Below, piece by piece: positions 1-5,892 of a stretch of 7,999 nt of DNA. Position 1 is the first letter of the stretch; every line of letters begins with the position of its first letter. The notes below the pieces were generated by a model. It did no database searches. It saw only the letters and a list, made by a program, of their open reading frames with translations, and was not told where the DNA came from. A program made the translations under genes and the position numbers. The DNA comes from Actinomycetes bacterium (GTDB taxonomy: Bacteria > Actinomycetota > Actinomycetes > Actinomycetales > Cellulomonadaceae): positions 1 through 7,999 of the forward strand of contig JAEWCA010000105.1 of NCBI GenBank assembly GCA_023390875.1, given 5' to 3'.

Positions 1-1
1 G

Positions 2-601
2 GCCACGCACTGGCACGCCGCCCCTCGGCTCGCCGCCCGCTACCCCGCGGTGCACGTGCGGTCCGACGTGCTGTGGAGCGACCACGGCGACGTCCTCACG
101 TCCGCCGGGGTCGCCGCCGCGCTCGACTGCTGCCTGCACGTCGTGCGCACCGACCTCGGCGCTCGGGTCGCCACCGAGGTCGCCCGCTCGCTCGTCCTCG
201 CGCCGCACCGCGACGGGTCGCAGGCGCAGTTCATCCCCGCGCCCGTCGTCCCGAGCGGCCACGGGGACGCGGTCGACGACGCGATGGCGTGGGCGCAGAC
301 CCGCCTCGACCGGCCCGTCGACCTCGACACGTGGGCCGGCGCCGTGCACCTCTCGCGCCGCACGTTCACCCGCCGGTTCCGCGCGCGCACGGGCACGAGC
401 CCGACGCAGTGGCTGCTGCACCAGCGCCTCAGCCGCGCGCGGGTGCTGCTCGAGACGACGGACGACCCGGTCGAGACCGTCGCGCGCCGCGCGGGGTTCG
501 GCAGCAGCGCCGCCATGCGGCTGCACTTCGCCGACCGGTACCGCACGAGCCCGCACCAGCACCGCGCCGCGTTCCGGACCGACGCCACCTCGGCGCCCTG
601 A
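2..601 (+). CDS. GlxA-type AraC-family transcriptional regulator, C-terminal part (5' truncated by window edge)
   Basis: The frame is open from base 2 to the TGA at 599-601, giving 199 visible residues. It has no proper start, so the gene begins upstream of the window. A GTG at base 50 lies inside conserved protein (ATHWHAAPRLAARYP is encoded before it) and is not the start. Visible residues 1 to about 65 are the end of a DJ-1/PfpI (class I glutamine amidotransferase-like) domain, with the family-typical SDVLW and DVLTSAGVAAALDCCLHVVR stretches. Residues about 93-195 are an AraC DNA-binding domain with two helix-turn-helix units: the first around LSRRTFTRRFRARTG (117-131), the second around VETVARRAGFGSSAAMRLHF (157-176). 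Proteins of this architecture are cytoplasmic regulators, often of nearby amine, amino-acid or aldehyde-related genes. The amidotransferase-like half normally senses rather than catalyses. The transporter downstream on the same strand is a possible target, but this is inference. The family call is firm; the ligand is unknown. Confidence 0.93.
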   Translation, partial: ATHWHAAPRLAARYPAVHVRSDVLWSDHGDVLTSAGVAAALDCCLHVVRTDLGARVATEVARSLVLAPHRDGSQAQFIPAPVVPSGHGDAVDDAMAWAQTRLDRPVDLDTWAGAVHLSRRTFTRRFRARTGTSPTQWLLHQRLSRARVLLETTDDPVETVARRAGFGSSAAMRLHFADRYRTSPHQHRAAFRTDATSAP

Positions 602-688
602 CCTGCGGGTTCGCCCGGCCGCCGGACGCTGGCAGGAGGTCGACGGTCGGTGACGGTTATCCCTGCGGTCGATGTGGGCGGTCACGCC
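602..688. other. Intergenic region between regulator and transporter; possible weak terminator
   Basis: Just after the regulator stop, CGGG-TTCG-CCCG (606-617) can form a 4-bp stem capped by a UUCG tetraloop. CCTGC (602-606) and GCAGG (632-636) could form a larger enclosing stem. There is no T-tract. A GTGACGG copy at 650-656 recurs at 693-699, next to the putative -10 element. Nothing coding was seen here. Confidence 0.3.
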
Positions 689-697
689 TACTGTGAC
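681..697. promoter_or_regulatory. Candidate operator: inverted repeat GTCAC-N7-GTGAC over the -10 element
   Basis: GTCAC at 681-685 and GTGAC at 693-697 are a perfect 5-bp inverted repeat. They flank the TACTGT hexamer (689-694), overlapping its last two bases. A bound repressor here would block transcription of the upstream ORF and transporter. The arms are short and could occur by chance in GC-rich DNA. Which protein would bind is unknown; the adjacent AraC-family regulator is only a guess. Confidence 0.25.
689..694 (+). promoter_or_regulatory. Putative -10 element (TACTGT) for a leaderless transcript
   Basis: TACTGT fits the actinobacterial TANNNT -10 consensus. It ends six bases before the ATG at 701, which places the expected transcription start on or next to the A of that ATG. 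No Shine-Dalgarno precedes the ATG. No convincing -35 hexamer was seen at the usual spacing, which is common in this group. Position and consensus are seen in the sequence; promoter activity is inferred. Confidence 0.5.
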
Positions 698-700
698 GGC

Positions 701-736
701 ATGCGCACCCACCTCCCCCGGACGGTCGAGCCGTGA
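701..736 (+). CDS. Possible 11-residue upstream ORF coupled to the transporter
   Basis: ATG at 701-703 opens an 11-codon reading frame encoding MRTHLPRTVEP and ending in TGA at 734-736. Its stop overlaps the GTG start of the transporter by four bases (GTGA, 733-736), the classic arrangement for translational coupling. A TACTGT -10-like hexamer sits exactly six bases upstream of the ATG, so the ORF could be read from a leaderless mRNA. The transporter start itself has no clear Shine-Dalgarno, so ribosomes terminating on the upstream ORF could supply initiation. The peptide has no recognisable domain and no run of one amino acid that would mark it as an attenuator. It may be only a device for loading ribosomes. 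It could also be chance; conservation in relatives would decide. Confidence 0.42.
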   Translation: MRTHLPRTVEP

Positions 737-1695
737 GCCGTCGCGGATGGATCCTCCTGCTGTCGATGGGCCTCATCTGGGGCGTCCCCTACCTGCTCAT
801 CAAGGTCGCCGTCGGCGAGGTCACGCCCGCGACCGTGGTGTTCGTGCGCACCGGTCTCGGCGCGCTGCTGCTCGTCCCGTTCGCGTGGCGCGCGGGCGGG
901 CTGCGCGTGCTCCGCGGGCACTGGCCGGCCGTCGCCGCGTTCGCCGTGCTCGAGATCGTCGGCCCCTGGATCCTGCTGTCGAACGCCGAGCGCACGCTCT
1001 CCAGCTCGCTCACCGGGCTGCTCATCGCGACGGTCCCCATCGCGGCCGTCGTGCTCGGGCGCATCGTCGACCGGGAGCGCGTCGCGCTCGTGCGGTGGGT
1101 CGGCCTGCTCGTCGCGCTCGGCGGCGTGGCCCTGCTGCTCGGACCTGGCGCCGGCGCGGACGACCCGTGGGCCGTCGCCCAGGTGCTGCTCGCGGCTCTC
1201 GGGTACGCCTCCGCGCCGATCATCGCCGACCGCCACCTGCGCGACGTCCCGGCGATCCCGCTCACCACCGCGTGCCTCGGCCTCACGGCGCTCGCCTACC
1301 TGCCCGTCGTGCTGCTCACCGGCCCGCACCCGTGGCCCACCGCCGACGCGGTCCTGTCGCTCGCGCTCCTCGGTGCGCTCTGCACGGCACTGGCGTTCGT
1401 GCTGTTCTTCCGGCTCATCGCCGAGGTGGGAGCCGCGCGTTCGACGCTCGTCGCCTACCTCAACCCGATCGTGGCCGTCGGCCTGGGCGCGTTGGTCCTC
1501 GACGAGCCGATCACCGTCACGGTCGTCGTCGCGACCGTGCTCATCCTCGTCGGCTCGGCCGCGGCCTCCCGCCGAGGTGCCTCGACGAGCACCGCGGTGC
1601 CCGCGGGCGAGGTGACGGTCGCGGTGAGTGCCGAGGACGTCACGGACGGCGACGTCGTGCGGGACACCGACAGGGCGACGACCCGACCGGGCTGA
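733..1695 (+). CDS. EamA/DMT-family membrane transporter (RhaT/RhtA-like exporter)
   Basis: This 320-residue protein has the length and repeat architecture of drug/metabolite transporters: two EamA repeats of about five helices each. Likely membrane segments are near residues 7-24, 32-51, 66-84, 91-110, 120-138, 147-163, 174-195, 205-226, 234-256 and 261-278. Family-typical stretches include MGLIWGVPYLLIK at the start of repeat 1, VFVRTGLGALLLVPF in helix 2, and the second-repeat signature around ARSTLVAYLNPIVAVGLGALVLDEPIT (235-261). Family members export amino acids or other metabolites; the substrate cannot be read from sequence. Residues 279-320 form a hydrophilic, acidic, Thr/Val/Asp-rich cytoplasmic tail of about 42 residues, longer than usual and probably disordered. 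The GTG start lies in the GTGA overlap with the possible 11-codon ORF and gives an N-terminus (SRRGWILLLSMG) that leads straight into helix 1. Confidence 0.9.
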   Translation: MSRRGWILLLSMGLIWGVPYLLIKVAVGEVTPATVVFVRTGLGALLLVPFAWRAGGLRVLRGHWPAVAAFAVLEIVGPWILLSNAERTLSSSLTGLLIATVPIAAVVLGRIVDRERVALVRWVGLLVALGGVALLLGPGAGADDPWAVAQVLLAALGYASAPIIADRHLRDVPAIPLTTACLGLTALAYLPVVLLTGPHPWPTADAVLSLALLGALCTALAFVLFFRLIAEVGAARSTLVAYLNPIVAVGLGALVLDEPITVTVVVATVLILVGSAAASRRGASTSTAVPAGEVTVAVSAEDVTDGDVVRDTDRATTRPG

Positions 1696-1701
1696 CCGGA
1701 C

Positions 1702-1728
1702 CAGCCGGCGGATGCCGTCGGCCGGCTG
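1702..1728. terminator. Hairpin after the EamA transporter gene
   Basis: CAGCCGGC (1702-1709) and GCCGGCTG (1721-1728) form a perfect 8-bp stem with an 11-nt loop. It begins six bases after the transporter stop. There is no T-tract, as is usual for hairpin terminators in very GC-rich actinobacteria. Placement between convergent genes supports termination in either direction. Confidence 0.45.
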
Positions 1729-1740
1729 ACCGATCGGCTC

Positions 1741-1763
1741 GCCGACCGGCGGACGCGGTCGGC
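1741..1763. terminator. Second hairpin in the convergent gap, likely serving rnj
   Basis: GCCGACC (1741-1747) and GGTCGGC (1757-1763) form a perfect 7-bp stem with a 9-nt loop, about 25 bases beyond the rnj stop. It overlaps a 10-bp palindrome, GTCGGCCGAC (1758-1767), and an 8-bp palindrome CCGATCGG lies between the two hairpins (1730-1737), so alternative pairings are possible. There is no T-tract. Termination function is inferred from position. Confidence 0.4.
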
Positions 1764-1788
1764 CGACGTGCCGTGTCCGGAGGGCGCG

Positions 1789-3474
1789 CTACGCCTCGAC
1801 GACCACCGGGATGATCATCGGCCGGCGACGCAGTCGGTTGGACACCCAGCGCCCGACGACGCGGCGCATCACCTGCTGCAGCTGGTGCGTGTCCGTCGCG
1901 CCGGTGAGCGCCGCCTCCTCGAGGGCCCGCGTGAGGTCCGGGAGGATGTCCTCGAACACGTGGTCCTGCTCGGCGAACCCGCGCGCGTGGATCTGCGGGC
2001 CGGCGAGCACCTTCCCGTCGGCGGAGCTCACCACGGCGAAGATCGAGATGAAGCCCTCGTCGCCGAGGATGCGCCGGTCCTTGAGCTCGGCCTCGGTGAT
2101 GCCGCCGACGCTCGACCCGTCCACGTACACGTAGCCGCAGGGCACGGCCCCGACGACGGACGCCTTGCCGTCGACCAGGTCGACGACGACCCCGTCCTCC
2201 GCGAGCACCACGCGGTCGGCCGGGACGCCGGTCTGCACCGCGAGCGCCGCGTTCGCGACGAGGTGCCGGACCTCGCCGTGCACGGGCATGACGTTGCGGG
2301 GCTTGAGGATGTTGTAGCAGTACAGGAGCTCGCCGGCGCTCGCGTGCCCGGACACGTGCACCTTCGCGTTGCCGGAGTGCACGACGCGCGCACCGAGCCG
2401 CGTGAGGCCGTTGATGACCCGGAACACGGCGTTCTCGTTCCCGGGAATCAGGGAGGACGCGAGGATCACGGTGTCGCCGGGACCGACGGACACCTTGTGG
2501 TCGTTGTTCGCGATCCGCGACAGGGCCGCCATCGGCTCGCCCTGCGACCCGGTGCACATGAGCACGATCTCGTCGTCGGGCAGCTGGTCGACCTGCTTGA
2601 GGTCGATGAGCACGCCCTCGGGGACGTGCAGGTAGCCGAGGTCGGACGCGATGGCCATGTTGCGGACCATGGACCGGCCGACGAGCGCGACCCGGCGACC
2701 GTGCGCGTGCGCGGCGTCGAGCACCTGCTGCACGCGGTGCACGTGCGACGCGAAGGACGCGACGATGATGCGCTTCGTGGAGTCGGCGAACACGCCGTCG
2801 AGCACCGGTCCGATGCCGCGCTCCTGCGCGACGAACCCGGGGACCTCCGCGTTCGTGGAGTCGACCATGAACAGGTCGACGCCCTGCTCGCCGAGCCGCG
2901 CGAACGCGCGCAGGTCGGTGATGCGGCCGTCGAGCGGCAGCTGGTCCATCTTGAAGTCGCCGGTGTGCAGCACGGTCCCGGCCGGGGTGCGCACCGCGAC
3001 GGCGAGCGCGTCCGGGATGGAGTGGTTGACGGCGACGAACTCGCACTCGAACACGCCGAGCTTCTCGGTCTGCCCCTCGCGGACCGCGAGCGTGAGCGGT
3101 GCGATGCGATGCTCCTTGAGCTTCGCCTCGACGAACGCGAGCGTGAGCTGCGACCCGACCAGCGGGATGTCGTTGCGCAGCCGCAGCAGGTACGGCACGG
3201 CGCCGATGTGGTCCTCGTGCCCGTGCGTGAGGACGATCGCCTCGATGTCGTCGAGGCGGTCCCGGATGTAGTCGAAGTCCGGGAGGATCAGGTCGACGCC
3301 GGGCTGGTGGTCCTCGGGGAACAGGACGCCGCAGTCGATGACGAGCAGACGTCCGGCGTACTCGAGGACGGCCATGTTGCGGCCGACCTCACCGAGCCCT
3401 CCCAGTGCGACGACGCGCAGTGCGCCGTCGGCCAGGGCCGGCGGCAGGGCGAGCTCGGGGTGCGGGTGACTCAA
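1789..3474 (-). CDS. rnj: Ribonuclease J (metallo-beta-lactamase / beta-CASP ribonuclease)
   Basis: RNase J is a cytoplasmic zinc-dependent 5'-exo/endoribonuclease that matures rRNA and degrades mRNA. The 561 residues match the usual length of the actinobacterial enzyme. The metallo-beta-lactamase core holds the motif HGHEDH (84-89), the histidine of VNHS (H151) and the aspartate of HTGD (D173), all metal ligands. The beta-CASP part has DSTNAE (205-210), the GRSMVRNM helix (266-273), the SGHA motif (375-378) and PVHGE (397-401, H399). A C-terminal domain follows from about residue 450 and ends with the conserved RRPMIIPVVVE. All catalytic residues are present. The start is TTG at 3474, preceded by AGGAG five bases upstream. 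The next in-frame Met (M34) would remove the conserved first strand LGGLGEVGRN, so TTG is preferred. The gene lies 14 nt after dapA, so it is probably cotranscribed. The stop is TAG. Confidence 0.97.
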   Translation of the reverse strand: MSHPHPELALPPALADGALRVVALGGLGEVGRNMAVLEYAGRLLVIDCGVLFPEDHQPGVDLILPDFDYIRDRLDDIEAIVLTHGHEDHIGAVPYLLRLRNDIPLVGSQLTLAFVEAKLKEHRIAPLTLAVREGQTEKLGVFECEFVAVNHSIPDALAVAVRTPAGTVLHTGDFKMDQLPLDGRITDLRAFARLGEQGVDLFMVDSTNAEVPGFVAQERGIGPVLDGVFADSTKRIIVASFASHVHRVQQVLDAAHAHGRRVALVGRSMVRNMAIASDLGYLHVPEGVLIDLKQVDQLPDDEIVLMCTGSQGEPMAALSRIANNDHKVSVGPGDTVILASSLIPGNENAVFRVINGLTRLGARVVHSGNAKVHVSGHASAGELLYCYNILKPRNVMPVHGEVRHLVANAALAVQTGVPADRVVLAEDGVVVDLVDGKASVVGAVPCGYVYVDGSSVGGITEAELKDRRILGDEGFISIFAVVSSADGKVLAGPQIHARGFAEQDHVFEDILPDLTRALEEAALTGATDTHQLQQVMRRVVGRWVSNRLRRRPMIIPVVVEA

Positions 3475-3479
3475 TGGGT

Positions 3480-3484
3480 CTCCT
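3480..3484 (-). promoter_or_regulatory. Shine-Dalgarno AGGAG that fixes the TTG start of rnj
   Basis: In the minus-strand mRNA, AGGAG is followed by five bases (accca) and then TTG. It lies wholly in the 14-nt gap after the dapA stop. It is the only strong Shine-Dalgarno seen at a gene start in this window, and it supports an unusual TTG initiator. Confidence 0.7.
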
Positions 3485-3488
3485 GGGG

Positions 3489-4406
3489 TCAGCGGAGCGC
3501 GATGTCGAGCAGCCCGGCGGCGCGCAGGCCGGCCCGGATCGTCTCGAGCTCGTCGTCCGAGGCGGCGACGAGCGGCAGGCGCACGGCGCGGGTGGGCAGG
3601 TGTCCCGAGATCTCGAGCGCGGCCTTGGCGGCGACGGCCTGGAAGCCGGCACCGTTGACGGCGTCGATCGCGGGGGCGATGGTGAGGAAGACGCGCAGGG
3701 CCTCGGCGTGGTCGCCGGCCTCCCAGGCGCGGACGGCGGCGGCGACCTGCGCGGCCGCGACGTGGGTCGCGACGCCGACGATGCCGACGCCGCCCACAGC
3801 GAGCAGCGGCAGGAGCAGGCTGTCGTCGCCCGAGTACCAGGCGAGGCCGGTACGGCTGATCGCGCGGGCCGCTGCGTACGGGTCGCCGGCGGCGTCCTTC
3901 ATCGCGACGACGCGCGGGTGCGCGGCGGCGGCCTCGATCGTGGCGGGGGCGAGCCGGACGCCGGTGCGGCCGGGCACGTCGTAGAGCATGACGGGCAGGT
4001 CCGTGGCGCCGGCGACGGCCTCGAAGTGCGCCAGCACGCCCGCCTGCGACGGACGCGAGTAGTAGGGCGCGACGACGAGCAGGCCGTGCGCGCCGGCCTC
4101 CGCGGCCTGCTCGGCCATCCGGACGGCGTGCGCGGTGTCGTTCGAGCCGGCGCCGGCGAGCACGTAGGCACGGTCGCCGACGGCCTCGACCACAGCCTGC
4201 ACGATCTCGGCCTTCTCAGGGGCGTGCGTGGTGGACGCCTCGCCGGTGGTGCCGGACAGCACGAGGCCGTCGTTGCCGGCGTCGACGAGGTGCCGCGCGA
4301 GGCGGACGGTGGCCTCGAGGTCCACGGCTCCGTCGGTGGTCATCGGCGTGACCATCGCGGTCAGGACCCGCCCGAACGGGCGCGTGGTGTCGGTGACGTG
4401 CGGCAT
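3489..4406 (-). CDS. dapA: 4-hydroxy-tetrahydrodipicolinate synthase (DHDPS)
   Basis: DapA condenses pyruvate with aspartate-4-semialdehyde, the first committed step of lysine and diaminopimelate synthesis, in the cytoplasm. The 305 residues match the family length for a single TIM barrel. Visible active-site features are GTTGE (52-56), the tyrosine pair in APYYSRPS (Y115, Y116), the catalytic-triad tyrosine in LYDVPGRTG (Y142), substrate-binding R147, and the Schiff-base lysine in VVAMKDAAGD (K170). The YSGDD motif (191-195) and GVGIVGVATH (206-215) are also typical. The frame stays open upstream to about base 4916, but that part is antisense to dfrA. ATG at 4406 gives the normal N-terminus (TRPFGRVLTAMVTPMTTDG). 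No Shine-Dalgarno precedes it; a TACCGT -10-like box ends six bases upstream, suggesting a leaderless transcript. It follows dfrA by 65 nt and precedes rnj by 14 nt. Family members can be aldolases or lyases, but the complete DHDPS motif set makes dapA likely. Confidence 0.93.
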   Translation of the reverse strand: MPHVTDTTRPFGRVLTAMVTPMTTDGAVDLEATVRLARHLVDAGNDGLVLSGTTGEASTTHAPEKAEIVQAVVEAVGDRAYVLAGAGSNDTAHAVRMAEQAAEAGAHGLLVVAPYYSRPSQAGVLAHFEAVAGATDLPVMLYDVPGRTGVRLAPATIEAAAAHPRVVAMKDAAGDPYAAARAISRTGLAWYSGDDSLLLPLLAVGGVGIVGVATHVAAAQVAAAVRAWEAGDHAEALRVFLTIAPAIDAVNGAGFQAVAAKAALEISGHLPTRAVRLPLVAASDDELETIRAGLRAAGLLDIALR

Positions 4407-4412
4407 GGGGCC

Positions 4413-4418
4413 ACGGTA
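4413..4418 (-). promoter_or_regulatory. Putative -10 element (TACCGT) for leaderless dapA-rnj transcript
   Basis: TACCGT on the minus strand fits TANNNT and is separated from the dapA ATG by exactly six bases, so the start codon would be the 5' end of the mRNA. CGTCGG lies 17 bases further upstream, a poor match to a -35 box. If active, this gives dapA-rnj its own promoter inside the thyA-dfrA-dapA-rnj array. Confidence 0.5.
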
Positions 4419-4420
4419 CC

Positions 4421-4436
4421 GCCCAGGCACCCGGGC
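4421..4436 (-). terminator. Hairpin in the dfrA-dapA gap (possible terminator of thyA-dfrA)
   Basis: On the minus strand GCCCGG-GTGC-CTGGGC can form a 6-bp stem, including one G-U pair, with a 4-nt loop. It lies 35 bases after the dfrA stop and three bases before the putative dapA -10 box. There is no T-tract. It could end thyA-dfrA transcripts or be chance in GC-rich DNA. Confidence 0.3.
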
Positions 4437-4471
4437 CGACGTCGCCGCCCACGGGCCGACGGGTCCCGCGA

Positions 4472-4978
4472 TCAGGCCGGGACCGGCTCGTACGTGTCGA
4501 ACCGGAACCTCAGGCCGTCGGCGGACGACGTGCGCCAGCCGTCGCACGGGTCCGACGCGACACGACGCCAGCGTGCGGGGTCGAGCGCGGGCGCCCACGT
4601 GTCGCCGTCGTCGACGGACGTGTCGACGACGGTGACCTCGACGCGGGCGGCGCGTGGCAGCGCCTCGGCGTACACCGCGCCGCCGCCCATGACCCAGGCG
4701 TCGCGGTCGCCGACGAGCGCGAGAGCCTCGTCGAGCCCGGCGACCACGTGCGCACCCTCGGCCACGTAGCCGGCGGTCCGCGACAGCACGATGTTGTCCC
4801 GACCCGGCAGCGGCCGGAACCGGGCGGGCAGCGACTCCCACGTGGCGCGGCCCATGATCACGGGGTGGCCGGACGTGAGCGTGCGGAACCGGGCCAGGTC
4901 CTCCGGGAGACGCCACGGCAGCGTGCCGTCCCGACCGATCACCCCGTCCGGCGTCTGCGCCCAGACGAGACCGATCAC
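4472..4978 (-). CDS. dfrA: Dihydrofolate reductase
   Basis: DHFR reduces 7,8-dihydrofolate to tetrahydrofolate with NADPH in the cytoplasm and is the trimethoprim target. The 168 residues match single-domain bacterial enzymes. The order of motifs is complete: [21 protein letters not shown] (2-22, with the Met20-type loop and W22), LPEDLARF (24-31) containing the catalytic acid D27, [13 protein letters not shown] (39-51) and [12 protein letters not shown] (57-68) for NADPH binding, and [13 protein letters not shown] (95-107) with the conserved GG. The GTG start at 4978 overlaps the thyA TGA stop by four bases (GTGA), so translation is probably coupled. No good Shine-Dalgarno was seen; AAGG lies 11 bases upstream. 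The longer open frame up to 5587 is antisense-frame sequence over thyA and is not part of the protein. It recycles the dihydrofolate made by ThyA. The name folA would be equally valid. Confidence 0.96.
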   Translation of the reverse strand: MIGLVWAQTPDGVIGRDGTLPWRLPEDLARFRTLTSGHPVIMGRATWESLPARFRPLPGRDNIVLSRTAGYVAEGAHVVAGLDEALALVGDRDAWVMGGGAVYAEALPRAARVEVTVVDTSVDDGDTWAPALDPARWRRVASDPCDGWRTSSADGLRFRFDTYEPVPA

Positions 4979-5790
4979 ACCGCCACCGGCGCCTTGATGC
5001 CGGGGTGGTGCTGGTAGCCGACGACCTCGATGTCCTCGAACGTGTAGTCGAAGATCGACGCTGCCTTGCGCAGCTGCAGCGTGGGCAGCGGGAACGGCTC
5101 GCGCGAGAGCTGCTCGGTCACCTGCTCGACGTGGTTGTCGTACACGTGGCAGTCGCCGCCGGTCCAGACGAGGTCGCCGACGTCGTACCCGGTCTGCTGC
5201 GCGACCATGTGCGTGAGCAGCGCGTACGACGCGATGTTGAACGGGACGCCGAGGAACAGGTCGGCGGAGCGCTGGTAGATCTGGCACGACAGCTTCCCGT
5301 CGGCCACGTGGAACTGGAAGAACGCGTGGCACGGCGCGAGCGCCATCGACGGGATGTCGGCGACGTTCCAGGCCGACACGATGTGCCGGCGCGAGTCCGG
5401 GTCGCGCTTGAGGTTCTCGACGAGCTGAGCGATCTGGTCGACGTGGCCCCCGTCCGGCGTCGGCCAGCTGCGCCACTGCACGCCGTACACGGGCCCGAGC
5501 TCCCCGTCCGCGTCGGCCCACTCGTCCCAGATGGTCACGCCGTGGTCGCGGAGCCACTGCACGTTCGACTCGCCGCGCAGGAACCACAGCAGCTCGTAGG
5601 CCACCGACCGCAGGTGCACGCGCTTGGTCGTGACCAGCGGGAACCCGGCCGACAGGTCGAACCGCATCTGGTGCCCGAACACGCTGCGCGTGCCGGTCCC
5701 GGTGCGGTCGGACTTCGGCGTCCCGGTCGCCATCACGAGCCTCAGGAGGTCCTCGTAGGGGGTCTCGACGACGGCGGCGGTGTCGGTCAT
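4975..5790 (-). CDS. thyA: Thymidylate synthase
   Basis: ThyA methylates dUMP to dTMP using 5,10-methylenetetrahydrofolate and releases dihydrofolate. The 271 residues fit the compact bacterial form (E. coli 264). Conserved sites are the phosphate-binding arginine region DRTGTGT (28-34), the folate-site stretch [12 protein letters not shown] (65-76), the RRHI motif (R134/R135), the nucleophile in APCHAFFQF (C154), [20 protein letters not shown] (173-192) with dUMP-binding D177 and N185, and the DCHVYDNH motif (213-220). The C-terminus GIKAPVAV matches the family ending that closes over the active site. The ATG at 5790 has no Shine-Dalgarno but follows a TATCCT -10-like box by seven bases, suggesting a leaderless mRNA. 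It is the first gene of the minus-strand cluster, overlaps dfrA by four bases, and is divergent from gabD. Unlike ThyX, this enzyme depends on DHFR to recover folate, which fits the coupling. Confidence 0.98.
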   Translation of the reverse strand: MTDTAAVVETPYEDLLRLVMATGTPKSDRTGTGTRSVFGHQMRFDLSAGFPLVTTKRVHLRSVAYELLWFLRGESNVQWLRDHGVTIWDEWADADGELGPVYGVQWRSWPTPDGGHVDQIAQLVENLKRDPDSRRHIVSAWNVADIPSMALAPCHAFFQFHVADGKLSCQIYQRSADLFLGVPFNIASYALLTHMVAQQTGYDVGDLVWTGGDCHVYDNHVEQVTEQLSREPFPLPTLQLRKAASIFDYTFEDIEVVGYQHHPGIKAPVAV

Positions 5791-5797
5791 GGCGCCC

Positions 5798-5803
5798 AGG
5801 ATA
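5798..5803 (-). promoter_or_regulatory. Putative -10 element (TATCCT) for leaderless thyA transcript
   Basis: TATCCT on the minus strand is a good TANNNT box and ends seven bases before the thyA ATG. There is no Shine-Dalgarno in between. CGTCGG at 5823-5828 (minus) lies 19 bases upstream, a weak -35 candidate that also occurs at dapA. Promoter function is inferred. Confidence 0.55.
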
Positions 5804-5880
5804 GGTCCGCCGCGACCGCGTGCCGACGACGACTCACGGACCGGGACCGAGTTCGGCAGGTGCGGCCGTCGGGTGCGCGC

Positions 5881-5886
5881 GACACT
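5881..5886 (+). promoter_or_regulatory. Weak -10-like box (GACACT) before gabD
   Basis: GACACT ends six bases before the gabD ATG (5893) in a region with no Shine-Dalgarno. It keeps the A2 and T6 of TANNNT but lacks T1. A near copy, GACAGT, occupies the same place before azlC. The 102-bp gap shared with thyA must hold both divergent promoters. Confidence 0.32.
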
Positions 5887-5892
5887 GTGCGG

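Noticed and set aside
672..1814. 380-codon frame and a 213-codon minus-strand frame over the transporter
   Set aside because: Both are Arg/Ala/Pro-rich shadows. The 733-1695 frame has clear membrane helices and EamA motifs.
1768..3984. 738-codon open frame on the + strand across rnj and dapA
   Set aside because: It is antisense to two well-conserved genes. Its composition (Arg, Asp, Val, His-rich, no domain) is that of an antisense frame in high-GC DNA.
4407..4916. Possible fusion domain upstream of DapA in the same frame
   Set aside because: The stretch is antisense-frame sequence over dfrA, Arg/Gly/Ala-rich. DapA homology begins right after the ATG at 4406.
4979..5587. Possible DHFR N-terminal extension or ThyA-DHFR fusion
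   Set aside because: The two proteins are in different frames and joined only by a 4-nt GTGA overlap, so they are separate polypeptides.
5005..5892. N-terminal extension of the gabD frame over thyA
   Set aside because: Antisense to thyA and without any domain. The ATG at 5893 gives the normal aldehyde dehydrogenase length.
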